Shown here: positions 7,891 to 16,745 of the stretch, one piece after another | Layout: each line of letters starts with the position of its first letter | How positions within the stretch are numbered: position 1 is the first letter of the stretch | DNA from: Chryseosolibacter sp964532595 | GTDB taxonomy: Bacteria; Bacteroidota; Bacteroidia; Cytophagales; Cyclobacteriaceae | Length of the DNA: 64,000 nucleotides | Direction: 5' to 3' | Assembly: GCA_964532595.1 (NCBI GenBank) | Contig: CAZHIQ010000010.1 | Coordinates: forward strand, 27,414 to 91,413 | The notes under the pieces: model-generated | Seen by the model: the letters and a program-made list of their open reading frames with translations, nothing else | What the model was told of the DNA's origin: nothing | The model's database searches: none | Made by a program: the position numbers and the translations under genes

Positions 7891-8920
7891 CCATATCGAT
7901 AACGAACCGATACTTCACATCTCCACGCAGCATGCGTTCATAAGCTGTATTGATGTCTTTCATCGCAATAACTTCAACATCGGCTACAACATCATAGGCG
8001 GCGCAAAAATCAAGCATCTCTTGTGTCTCGGGGAGGCCCCCAATGCTTGAGCCTGCAATGCTTCGCCGGTTGTCAATAAGCGTAAACGCCGGAATTCGGG
8101 CGGGCTCAGTGGGCGCGCCGACACAGATGTAGACTCCATTGGTGCGCAAGGTCCTGAGAAGTGCATTATAGTCATGGGGAGCCGACACGGTATCGATAAT
8201 GAAGTCGAAATGGTTCCTGAGCTGTTTCAGTTCTTCAGGCTGTGAAAGGACAAACCGGTGTGCTCCCAGGCGCTTGGCGTCGGCCTCCTTCTTTGCCGAT
8301 GTACTCAGCAAGGTCACTTCGGATCCGAAGGCAGAGGCGAATTTTACGGCCATGTGCCCCAGGCCACCCAATCCGATGACGCCTACCCGGTGACCTTTAC
8401 CGACTTTCCAATGGCGCAAGGGCGACCACGTGGTGATACCGGCACACAACAGCGGGGCTACTGCTTTCAGATCAAGTGTCTCCGGAACCTTTAACACGAA
8501 ATCTTCATGCACGACTATCTCCCGCGAGTATCCGCCGTACGTTACCGTTTTGCCGTCGCGCTCATAGCTGTTGTACGTGAACACCGCGCCCTGCTCGCAA
8601 TATGGTTCCAGCCCTTGCTTGCAGTTGTCACAAACACGACACGAGTTTACCATACATCCAACACCGGCGAGATCGCCCGCAGCGAACTTGCGTACTTCGT
8701 GACCCGTCTCGACTACCCGGCCGACGATCTCATGGCCGGGAACCAAAGGATACATTGAGTGTCCCCATTCGTTGCGCACCTGATGGATGTCGGAATGACA
8801 AACGCCACAAAACAAAATCTCAATGCGGACGTCGGTGGGGCCTGGATTCCGGCGGGTAAAAGAAAAGGGTTTCAGGGCGGATTCAGCATCAAACGCAGCG
8901 TAACCGTTGGTTTCTATCAT
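7880..8920 (-). CDS. Zinc-dependent NAD(P) alcohol dehydrogenase (YahK/cinnamyl-alcohol type)
   Basis: A 346-residue medium-chain dehydrogenase of usual length. Catalytic zinc ligands are C41, H63 (GHE) and C159; structural zinc cysteines are C94, C97, C100 and C108. The Rossmann motif is GLGGLGH at 183-189, and the following STS suggests NADP preference. It is predicted to interconvert aldehydes and alcohols, often as an aldehyde reductase. It is single and convergent with the VTT gene, with an 11-base tail overlap and no terminator between them. The physiological substrate is unknown. Confidence 0.95.
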   Translation of the reverse strand: MIETNGYAAFDAESALKPFSFTRRNPGPTDVRIEILFCGVCHSDIHQVRNEWGHSMYPLVPGHEIVGRVVETGHEVRKFAAGDLAGVGCMVNSCRVCDNCKQGLEPYCEQGAVFTYNSYERDGKTVTYGGYSREIVVHEDFVLKVPETLDLKAVAPLLCAGITTWSPLRHWKVGKGHRVGVIGLGGLGHMAVKFASAFGSEVTLLSTSAKKEADAKRLGAHRFVLSQPEELKQLRNHFDFIIDTVSAPHDYNALLRTLRTNGVYICVGAPTEPARIPAFTLIDNRRSIAGSSIGGLPETQEMLDFCAAYDVVADVEVIAMKDINTAYERMLRGDVKYRFVIDMATL

Positions 8921-9034
8921 AACACTTCAGTTTTTGTGCGGTGACTATCGCAACCGCGCCAGAATTTGTAATGACAATAAAGGGGATATGAACGAATGGC
9001 TCCAAATATTCGCTCAATTTTTCAACGTCAGCTA

Positions 9035-9058
9035 TTACACGGGCCGGGCCGGGTGTAA
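9035..9058. promoter_or_regulatory. Inverted repeat in the dehydrogenase/kinase divergent region
   Basis: TTACAC at 9035-9040 and GTGTAA at 9053-9058 form a perfect six-base inverted repeat around a G/C-only spacer (GGGCCGGGCCGG). A seven-of-eight -7 box (TAGTTTTA, 9069-9076) for the downstream kinase places this repeat over its expected -33 region, so it could be an operator. No protein is known for it. Confidence 0.35.
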
Positions 9059-9123
9059 GTTTCCTGTGTAGTTTTAGTGGTTCTAGCGGCGGTTTTTTCG
9101 GAGATTTGGGAAAAACCGCGTTG

Positions 9124-11154
9124 ATGGTTTCAAGGGTACTCTTCACGTTTTCTGTCCTCTTCTTGCTTGGTCTACTGGCAGCCTCCGCCCAGTCGGAAGA
9201 AGAGCTCAAACATTTTCGCTCGTTCTCTGAAGCCACACCGACCCTGTCGGTGGAGCAGGACATTGAGCGCGTCGAAGAGCGGATCCGTCAGGCCCTGGAA
9301 ATAGGCGATGGGATTGAGGAAGCCAAAGCTCAGCGCCACCTTGGACTGATCTATCTCTACCGTGTTCCTGTGTATGAAAAGGCCATGGAAGCCTTTATTC
9401 GCGCCCTTACACTGGAAGAAACCCTGGCGCTCGACGAGCGACGCATTCTTACCTATGTGGCTATCGCCGATGTCTTCCGTACGGTAGGCAATTATACCAA
9501 AAGTGAGGAATTCCTCCACCAGGCGCTGGAAACTGCACCCCAGGCGCGCCGGATCGAAACGGAGGCCCTGATCCTGATACGGTTGGGAAAAGTTCAGGTA
9601 GCCCTCGGCAAAATGGAGGATGCCCTGGAAAGCTATAAGCGCGTGTTAAATCAGCACAGCGATATCGATAAGGCCCTGCTGGCTGAGGCCCACTACCAGC
9701 TGGGACACTTACACGCAACCCAGCACGTATATCAGCAGGCGCTCGAAAGCTTCAAGAAAGCCCTTGCGACAGCGCGTTCCTTCAAAGACCGACGCCGGGA
9801 GGCTCTTTACCTCAATGACATTGGCACCGTATACGCTTCGATGAACAACGCGGAAAAGAGCCTGGCTAACCATGATGTCGCGCTCGCAATCTGGACCGAA
9901 CTAAATGACCCGGTAGGAATTGCGGAATCGCTGATCAACCTGGGCGCACATTACCGCTCAATCGGTCAACTCGACAAAGCCCTCGAACACGGGCACAGGG
10001 CGATGGAAAAGGCCAGGGAGGGACAGGCCCAGGACCGCATTTTCCGCAGTTATGAGCTGCTGAGTCAAGTTTACAGCGATCTTGGAGATTACAAGAATGC
10101 TTTGAATTACAAGCAGTTATCGCTCGCCATCTTTGATTTCATGCAGCAAGAAAAGGAGGAGCGCCGACTCGCCGAGACCCAGGCCCGACATGTTGTCGAC
10201 CGGAAGCAGGCCGAAATTGAGAAGCTCGACCGCGTGAGGCAAGAGCGGGAAAGAGAGATCGTTGAGCAACGCAGGTTCCGGAACACGCTGTTTGTCATTG
10301 TCGCCCTGGTTCTCGTTATTACCGGGTTGCTATTCATTCTTTATCTCGTCAAGCACCGCGCAAACAGAAGTCTGCGTGCCAGCCAGAGAGAAATCGAAGA
10401 ACGAAATGTTCAGCTTCAGCAGTTGAACAGCACCAAGGATAAGTTCTTTTCAATCATCGGCCACGACCTGAAGGGACCGCTTAACTCCCTTACTTCGTTT
10501 TCACATCTGCTCATCAATCATACCGACCAGATGTCGAAAGACGAGATCAGGATGCTCGCCAGCGACCTCGATAAATCGGTAAAGAATCTCTTTGCCCTTC
10601 TGGAGAATCTGCTTCAGTGGGCACGATCACAAACCGGCAACATCGACTTTAGCCCCGAAGTATTCAACCTTAACGACGTACTGGTCGAGAACAGGGACCT
10701 GCTGGCGCAACAAGCCGGCCAAAAGGGAATCCATCTCGAAATAGACGCCCCGGAAACGGTGGTTGTCCGTCTGCACAAGGCCTCTATCACTACCGTTGTG
10801 CGAAACCTGCTTGCGAACGCTATCAAATTTACTCCGGAAGGCGGGGCCATCCGCGCGGGAATACGCAGATCGGCCGACGGCGTTGCTTTTTATGTCGCGG
10901 ACAACGGCGTAGGTATGAGCCGGGAGACGATCGATCGACTGTTCCGCATCGACAGCAAGATCTCGACCCGGGGAACGGCGGGTGAAAAAGGCACTGGGCT
11001 GGGGCTGATTTTGTGTGCCGATTTCGTTGAGCGCAACAAAGGAAAACTTGCCGTCAAGAGCGAACCGGACAAAGGATCGGTATTTTCTTGCTCGTTTCCA
11101 GCCTCTGTAATCGTCTCCGAAAACGTGGCAGAAACTTCCGTCACGACATTCTGA
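9124..11154 (+). CDS. TPR-repeat sensor histidine kinase
   Basis: A 676-residue kinase. The first ATG gives a signal peptide (VSRVLFTFSVLFLLGLLAASAQS); a TTG 18 bases upstream is less likely. About seven tetratricopeptide repeats fill residues 45-340 outside the membrane. A charged coiled coil, one membrane helix at about 388-410 and a second short coil lead to HisKA with H447 in IIGHDLKGPLNS and an HATPase with a GTGLGL box. It has no receiver and no partner regulator nearby. This layout is common in Bacteroidota, where the TPR part is assumed to sense a periplasmic protein or peptide. Its end overlaps nothing; terC follows after 53 bases. Confidence 0.93.
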   Translation: MVSRVLFTFSVLFLLGLLAASAQSEEELKHFRSFSEATPTLSVEQDIERVEERIRQALEIGDGIEEAKAQRHLGLIYLYRVPVYEKAMEAFIRALTLEETLALDERRILTYVAIADVFRTVGNYTKSEEFLHQALETAPQARRIETEALILIRLGKVQVALGKMEDALESYKRVLNQHSDIDKALLAEAHYQLGHLHATQHVYQQALESFKKALATARSFKDRRREALYLNDIGTVYASMNNAEKSLANHDVALAIWTELNDPVGIAESLINLGAHYRSIGQLDKALEHGHRAMEKAREGQAQDRIFRSYELLSQVYSDLGDYKNALNYKQLSLAIFDFMQQEKEERRLAETQARHVVDRKQAEIEKLDRVRQEREREIVEQRRFRNTLFVIVALVLVITGLLFILYLVKHRANRSLRASQREIEERNVQLQQLNSTKDKFFSIIGHDLKGPLNSLTSFSHLLINHTDQMSKDEIRMLASDLDKSVKNLFALLENLLQWARSQTGNIDFSPEVFNLNDVLVENRDLLAQQAGQKGIHLEIDAPETVVVRLHKASITTVVRNLLANAIKFTPEGGAIRAGIRRSADGVAFYVADNGVGMSRETIDRLFRIDSKISTRGTAGEKGTGLGLILCADFVERNKGKLAVKSEPDKGSVFSCSFPASVIVSENVAETSVTTF

Positions 11155-11207
11155 GACCTGCTGGTTTTTTCGATAAAATGCTTACTTTGCAGGTTGAACA
11201 GTCATTT

Positions 11208-12149
11208 ATGAGCGATTCCGCCCTCCTTTGGACACTTTTCAACGTCTTCGTACTGGGAATGCTGGCCCTTGATCTGGGGGTGTTTCACCGCAAGTCTGAG
11301 ACTATAACCGTTAAGGATGCGCTGATATGGACGGGGATATGGATCACCCTGGCCATGGCCTTCAATCTGTTCATTTATTACTATTTCGGAAAGCAACACG
11401 CGATCGAGTTCTTTACGGGGTACTTGATCGAAAAGTCGTTGAGTGTCGACAACATCTTTGTCATTATACTCATCTTCTCGTACTTCCATGTCCCACCCGA
11501 GTATCAACACAAAGTGCTTTTTTGGGGGATTCTCGGTGCTCTGGTGATGCGCGTAACCTTTATCCTCACGGGTATCGAACTCATTCATCGCTTCCATTGG
11601 CTTATCTACATTTTCGGAGGGTTTCTTGTCATCACGGGAGTACGTATGGTGTTCGGCGGAGATACGAAGATCGACCCGGAAAAGAATCCGGTTGTCAATC
11701 TCGCCAGAAGGATATTTCCGATTACTCCGAGCTTCGAAGGTGATCACTTCTTCGTCCGCAAAGCGGGAAGGCTCTGGGCGACCCCTCTCTTCCTTGTCGT
11801 TCTGCTGATCGAAACAACCGACCTCATTTTTGCTGTCGATTCAATTCCCGCGATTCTAGCCATTACCGACGATCCGTTTATCGTCTATACCTCCAATGTA
11901 TTTGCGATTTTGGGGTTGCGATCCCTCTACTTCGCCCTTGCGGGAATAGAGAAGTATTTCCACTTCCTCAAGTATGGCCTTGCTGGAATCCTGATCTTCG
12001 TTGGGTTGAAAATGTCGTTGTCGGAATACTTCAAAGTACCGATTGAAATCTCCCTGCTCGTAATTCTCTTGTTCCTGGTGCTGTCGATCGTCGCCTCCCT
12101 TTTGTTTCCGCAAAAGAAGGAAGAAGATCCCGCTAATATCAGCGAGTAA
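11208..12149 (+). CDS. TerC/Alx-family integral membrane protein
   Basis: A 313-residue protein with about eight to nine membrane helices. Family signatures are EKSLSVDNIFVI and LLIETTDLIFAVDSIPAI, whose acidic residues are proposed metal ligands. TerC and Alx proteins are linked to manganese export and to metalation of secreted proteins. The chosen ATG gives MSDSALLWTLFNVFV; an upstream in-frame ATG would start inside the kinase gene. No yybP-ykoY-type manganese riboswitch is visible in the short gap. The stop codon directly abuts the stop of the convergent antiporter gene. Confidence 0.93.
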   Translation: MSDSALLWTLFNVFVLGMLALDLGVFHRKSETITVKDALIWTGIWITLAMAFNLFIYYYFGKQHAIEFFTGYLIEKSLSVDNIFVIILIFSYFHVPPEYQHKVLFWGILGALVMRVTFILTGIELIHRFHWLIYIFGGFLVITGVRMVFGGDTKIDPEKNPVVNLARRIFPITPSFEGDHFFVRKAGRLWATPLFLVVLLIETTDLIFAVDSIPAILAITDDPFIVYTSNVFAILGLRSLYFALAGIEKYFHFLKYGLAGILIFVGLKMSLSEYFKVPIEISLLVILLFLVLSIVASLLFPQKKEEDPANISE

Positions 12150-14267
12150 CTAACGACGCCCGAGGAAGTGTCGAGCCTGTTTCAGTACGCTCAGACTCTT
12201 TCCAAGCAAGCCTCCGGACACCTGATCTTCGTAATTGGAAACGGTAAGATCGGAAACCGTCGCGGGATAGATAAACACGAGGCTGTTGTCACGATACTGC
12301 CGCGGCATCTTCTTCGGCAAGACATCCAGTGCAGGAGTATGCGACAAGCCTCCCTCGCGGCTTGATACAACAATGACCATGTCGTAAGGTTGAACCGTGA
12401 AGTCAGTGGCAACGGCGATATCCATTGCCCCCTGATAGTCGACCTCTACTGCCATTTTGTTTTCCTCGAGGAAGTGATTGATCGCGCCATGAGTTTCCTC
12501 CGAAGCGTACAGTCGAATGACCGTTGACAACTGCGTAGCCAGACGCAGAACGCTCGCCAGCCATTTATAGAAGCCGGGTTCCTTGTCAGCAAAGTCGGGA
12601 CACAACAGAACAATTCGTTTGTGAACGTTTAGCGGGAGGGTAAACCGGGTGATATACATGGTTTGCGTTGTCTGCTTCACGAGACGATCGAATGTCTGAC
12701 CGAAGATGATATCCGCCAGGTTCTTTTGAGGCGACCAGCCCGCCACAATGTCGGTAATGAATTTCTCGGTGGCTATTCGCTTGATTCCATTGGTGATGTT
12801 GCGATCGATGGTCGACATAATCTCCACCTGCCTGTCGGCAGCGGCAGCATGATGAATTGCTTTATCGAGAAGCTTCCGCGATTGCAGGATACGCGATTGT
12901 GCCTGATCATCATCCTTCACGACCGTAAGTCCGAGCACGGGTGAATGGTCTTTGGGGTTTTTCATCAGAATGGAGAAGTCGATCAATTTCTCCATGGTCT
13001 CCGGGTTGGCTATCGGCACGAGAATACGCTGCGCGCGCTGTTCCGGTTGCAGCGGTTCATCGTCAGTCGTCAGAACTAGTTCCTTGCCGGCCTTCTCCGT
13101 TACAAATGATGCAACCACACATGTGATCAGAATCAAGACGATCGTACCGTTGAGTACGTGATCGTTGATGATGCCCAGGTTATACCCCACGAGAATCACG
13201 GCGAGGGTTGCTGCCGCATGGGCGCTGCTCAGGCCAAAGATCAGACTGGTTTCCTGCTTCGAATACGAGAAAATTCGTCCTGTGGCACGGGCGGCGAGCC
13301 ATTTCGCCACGATCGCCACCAGAGTAAGCGTAGCAGCGACGATGAGGGCTTGAGGGCCATTGGTCAGTACCCGAAAGTCGATCAGCATTCCCACACTGAT
13401 AAGGAAAAAGGGGATGAACAAAGCGTTACCCACGAACTCAATGCGGTTCATCAAAGAAGAGGTGTGGGGGATGAGGCGATTCAAGGTTAAACCTGCGGCG
13501 AAGGCTCCGATAATAGGCTCAAGGCCCGCCAGCTCTGCAATAAAGGCTGTAAGAAAAACGGTGAGCAACACGAAAATAAAGTGCGCGTTCTTCTCGTCTT
13601 CCAAGCGTCGGAAGAACCATGAAGCCACCCGTGGAATAACGAAGTATACAAATGCCGCAAAACACACGATGGAGATAATAAGCCGGGTCCAAAGTGCACT
13701 TGTAGCCGCTCCCGATGCAGTACCGGTGATGATTGCCAACAAAACCAGCACGGCACTGTCAGTAAGAATAGTACCGCCAACGGTAATGGCAACAGCCTGA
13801 TTCTTCGCGATCCCCAGGCGATTTACGATGGGATAGGCGATCAACGTGTGCGTGGCGAACATACTTGCGATAAGCAAGCTGGCATTCAGCGAATAGCCCA
13901 GCAGGTAATGACATACCGGGAATCCAATCACCAGAGGAAAGGCAAAGGTCAAAAGGCCGAAGACAAGACTCTTGTGCCGGTGACGTTTGAACTCATTCAT
14001 ATCGAGCTCAAGGCCGGCGATAAACATAATGTACAGCAGGCCGATTGTTGAGAAGAGATCAACGGCGGAGTTTTTTTGAATGATGAACAATCCGTGTGGA
14101 CCGATTATCATTCCGGAAAGAATCAATCCGATGATGCCGGGAATTTTGAAGCGATTCAGAACAATGGGCGCGACAAGAATGATCAGCAGAATCAGGGAGA
14201 ATATAAGTACTGAGCTGCTGAACGGCGTTTGAAATTCGTGCGCCAGTTTATCGAGAAATGCTTCCAT
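12150..14267 (-). CDS. CPA2-family cation:proton antiporter with universal-stress-like C-terminal domain
   Basis: A 705-residue protein. Residues 20-400 hold about 12 membrane helices of the Na+/H+ exchanger fold (IPGIIGLILSGMIIGPHG, GLELDMNEFKRH, VGGTILTDSAVLVLL, EPIIGAFAAGL). The cytoplasmic C-terminal 290 residues start with RILVPIANPETMEKLIDF and contain two divergent universal-stress-like halves, which may bind a nucleotide and control transport. Family members exchange Na+ or K+ for protons and act in pH and salt balance. It lies next to CorC-like and TerC genes, together suggesting ion homeostasis. Confidence 0.92.
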   Translation of the reverse strand: MEAFLDKLAHEFQTPFSSSVLIFSLILLIILVAPIVLNRFKIPGIIGLILSGMIIGPHGLFIIQKNSAVDLFSTIGLLYIMFIAGLELDMNEFKRHRHKSLVFGLLTFAFPLVIGFPVCHYLLGYSLNASLLIASMFATHTLIAYPIVNRLGIAKNQAVAITVGGTILTDSAVLVLLAIITGTASGAATSALWTRLIISIVCFAAFVYFVIPRVASWFFRRLEDEKNAHFIFVLLTVFLTAFIAELAGLEPIIGAFAAGLTLNRLIPHTSSLMNRIEFVGNALFIPFFLISVGMLIDFRVLTNGPQALIVAATLTLVAIVAKWLAARATGRIFSYSKQETSLIFGLSSAHAAATLAVILVGYNLGIINDHVLNGTIVLILITCVVASFVTEKAGKELVLTTDDEPLQPEQRAQRILVPIANPETMEKLIDFSILMKNPKDHSPVLGLTVVKDDDQAQSRILQSRKLLDKAIHHAAAADRQVEIMSTIDRNITNGIKRIATEKFITDIVAGWSPQKNLADIIFGQTFDRLVKQTTQTMYITRFTLPLNVHKRIVLLCPDFADKEPGFYKWLASVLRLATQLSTVIRLYASEETHGAINHFLEENKMAVEVDYQGAMDIAVATDFTVQPYDMVIVVSSREGGLSHTPALDVLPKKMPRQYRDNSLVFIYPATVSDLTVSNYEDQVSGGLLGKSLSVLKQARHFLGRR

Positions 14268-14349
14268 ATATTTAATCGTAGGGCATCCAGGGCCAATGAT
14301 AGTAAATATACGTCAATTCACGCTCAAGCCGCACGATGATCACCCGGTG

Positions 14350-15642
14350 TTACGGCTCAGTATCAGGAACATCGCTTTCAATTTTCCTGACCAGGACCTT
14401 GTCAATTCTGACTTTGTCGAGATCAATTACCTCGAATTCAAAGTGCTTCCAACGTATGCGCTCACCCGTTCGGGGAATCCGATCAAATATCCTGAGAACA
14501 AGTCCCGCGACAGTGTTGATATTTTCCATCCCGTCCATTCGTTCAAGATCAAACAACATGTTGAATTCCACCAGTGGAAATTCGCCGTCGATGAGGAAAC
14601 TTCCGTCTGCCCGTTTCACAACTTGCGCGTCGCGTTCGTCAGGATCATAAACGTCTCCCACAAGGGCACGGAGGATATCGTCAACGGTTACAAGGCCCAT
14701 GACCATGCCATATTCATTGGTGACGAGAGCATAGTGCGTACGGGCCCGTCTGAATTTTTCAAGTGCCGCATAGGCCGATACCGATTCACTGAGGAAATGC
14801 GCTGGGCGCAACAGCTCCCTTAAGACAAGTCGCCCTGCCGCGAGAGCACGAAACATATCTTTAAGGTGTACTACCCCCACAATATTGTCTTTCTCTCCGT
14901 CGATAACCGGATACAACCGATGGAGATCATCGTCAATGGCCGTTACGACAGTTTGATCGTCCGCGTTGAGATCGATGAAGGCGATGTCGTTTCGTGTGGT
15001 CATCAGCGATGCAATGGTTCTATCTCCCAATGCAAAAACTCGCTCCACGATGTCACGCTCGATCAGTGCCACTTCTCCTCCCAGCGTGCCTTCCTGCACT
15101 ATCGCCTTAATCTCCTCTTCGGTAACATGTTCACCCGATGAACGAAGTCGCAGAAGTTTGACAAGTGCTTCCGAAGTAGCAGTCAATAGCCAGACGAAAG
15201 GATAGGCGAGCCGCGACAGTAGCTGCATGAAAGGTGCAATCCGAAGAGCGATTGCTTCCGGCCGGGTCAAACCGACGCGCTTGGGGACAAGCTCTCCCAA
15301 AATAAGGGTAACTGAAGTAATGGCAAGCAGTACAATCATGACAGCAAGTTCGCCGGCAATATGAGCGATGTAATCGAATTGCGCGAGCCACTCGGTAAGT
15401 CCGCGAGTGAACTTTTCTCCGCTATAAATCCCCGTCAATACGCCAACGAGCGTAATTCCAATCTGAACGGTCGAGAGAAAATGGGTGGGCGATTGTTTCA
15501 ACGTCCAAGCGGCGTTGGATCCAGGCCTGCCATCCTTCAGCGCCGTTGCCAATCCCGATTTGCGAGACGCCACCACAGCCATCTCAGCCATTGAAAAAAA
15601 GCCGTTGATAAGAACAAGTAAAAGGATAATCATCCATTCCAT
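14350..15642 (-). CDS. CNNM/CorC-HlyC family transporter (DUF21, CBS pair)
   Basis: A 430-residue protein of typical length. The DUF21 membrane domain is at about 1-190 (LINGFFSMAEMAVVASRKS, ILGELVPKRVGL), a tandem CBS pair at about 210-335 (MTTRNDIAFIDL, EYGMVMGLVTVDDILRALVG) and the CorC/HlyC domain at about 345-430. Family members export or sense Mg2+ or Co2+, and the CBS pair usually binds nucleotide. It starts 82 bases upstream of the antiporter in the same direction, so both may share a transcript. 'Hemolysin' labels in this family are historical. Confidence 0.93.
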   Translation of the reverse strand: MEWMIILLLVLINGFFSMAEMAVVASRKSGLATALKDGRPGSNAAWTLKQSPTHFLSTVQIGITLVGVLTGIYSGEKFTRGLTEWLAQFDYIAHIAGELAVMIVLLAITSVTLILGELVPKRVGLTRPEAIALRIAPFMQLLSRLAYPFVWLLTATSEALVKLLRLRSSGEHVTEEEIKAIVQEGTLGGEVALIERDIVERVFALGDRTIASLMTTRNDIAFIDLNADDQTVVTAIDDDLHRLYPVIDGEKDNIVGVVHLKDMFRALAAGRLVLRELLRPAHFLSESVSAYAALEKFRRARTHYALVTNEYGMVMGLVTVDDILRALVGDVYDPDERDAQVVKRADGSFLIDGEFPLVEFNMLFDLERMDGMENINTVAGLVLRIFDRIPRTGERIRWKHFEFEVIDLDKVRIDKVLVRKIESDVPDTEP

Positions 15643-15900
15643 GGCAAAAGTAGAGTATGGTCATTCCTAAGATAGCAAACGTTAACGGTCGCTTTAGTAT
15701 AGTAACTACTGGCTTCGTCGCCGTAAAGCCCGTGCCGCATTCAGCAGCGGGGATGATAATTGGCATTACTTTTTTTCCGGGCACAGCATCTCCTCAACAA
15801 ATCCCGAGCGATGAAACACAATGTGCCTATGCAATGATTTTTACACACGGCATTGATTGCGCCGATTTTTCGGATTATTTTACACTGTAATAACCTGCTC

Positions 15901-16734
15901 ATGAGAAGGATTGCCCTGACACTCGTGTTGGCATCACTTGCGTGGCAAACTGTTGCCCAACACGCAAAGAATACTTTAGCCTTTAGCGTATCCGGTGACG
16001 ATCGCATCTCGGTCGTAAGAAATAGTGTTCGTCTTGCTGAGTGGCATGAGCGTTCGTTCTGGCCTTTGTACGAGAGCTATCTCGGCGAAGTCAGTGAGGT
16101 GTCTTCAACATCGTATCGCTGTCTGCACGGCCTTGCGACAGCAGGCCGCGGAAGTAATGAAGGGGAGGCATTCGAACATGCCTGGAACCTGCTGACTTAT
16201 CGCAACAAGGCTCTTAACGTACGTAATAAATACTACAAAGAGGTAGCCGCTGTGCTGAACGGCGTTGTGGCGCTGCAATTTCTTCAAACGGAAACGATGA
16301 TGGAGATGCTGGAGACCACGCAGATTTACGGAGCTACAGAATGGGAAAATTTCCGATTCAGTGTAGCGACACTGTCGAGCCGCGAAACGAGAGAAGCTAA
16401 ACACAATACTATCCGGGCAGCACTGGAAATTCCGCCGAACAAATCAGCGGCATTCTGGGCCGTTTACAACAAGTATGAAAACGACTGTGATGCCTTGCTC
16501 GGAGAGAATTACAACGTCTACTCCTTATTTGCCAGCGATCCAGCCGACTTCACACCGGCGCTGGCGAAACGACTTGGCTATGACCTGCTGCAGGTAATGG
16601 ACCGGGAACTGCGTCTTAAGGAGCGTTACTTTCTTGAAATGAATAACGCAGTCGGACCGATGTTGGCAGCGCGCTTTCTCGCCTGGGAAGACTATTACTC
16701 AGTCGTTGAGAAAATGCACGCCTGGGCCGACTGA
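15901..16734 (+). CDS. Secreted helical protein of unknown function with two related halves
   Basis: A 277-residue protein with a cleavable signal peptide (MRRIALTLVLASLAWQTVAQ). The ATG at this position directly precedes the signal; longer frames add no sequence of sense. The mature protein looks all-helical. Two segments share the pattern FW-x-x-Y-x-x-Y: SFWPLYESYLGEV at about 51 and AAFWAVYNKYENDC at about 194, each followed by a helix-rich region, suggesting an internal duplication. I do not recognise a named family. It stands alone between the divergent CorC gene and the convergent MscS gene. Confidence 0.75.
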   Translation: MRRIALTLVLASLAWQTVAQHAKNTLAFSVSGDDRISVVRNSVRLAEWHERSFWPLYESYLGEVSEVSSTSYRCLHGLATAGRGSNEGEAFEHAWNLLTYRNKALNVRNKYYKEVAAVLNGVVALQFLQTETMMEMLETTQIYGATEWENFRFSVATLSSRETREAKHNTIRAALEIPPNKSAAFWAVYNKYENDCDALLGENYNVYSLFASDPADFTPALAKRLGYDLLQVMDRELRLKERYFLEMNNAVGPMLAARFLAWEDYYSVVEKMHAWAD

Positions 16735-16745
16735 CGGTCGCACGG

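Noticed and set aside
11155..11207. Manganese (yybP-ykoY) riboswitch upstream of the TerC gene
   Set aside because: The 53-base gap is too short and lacks the conserved sequence.
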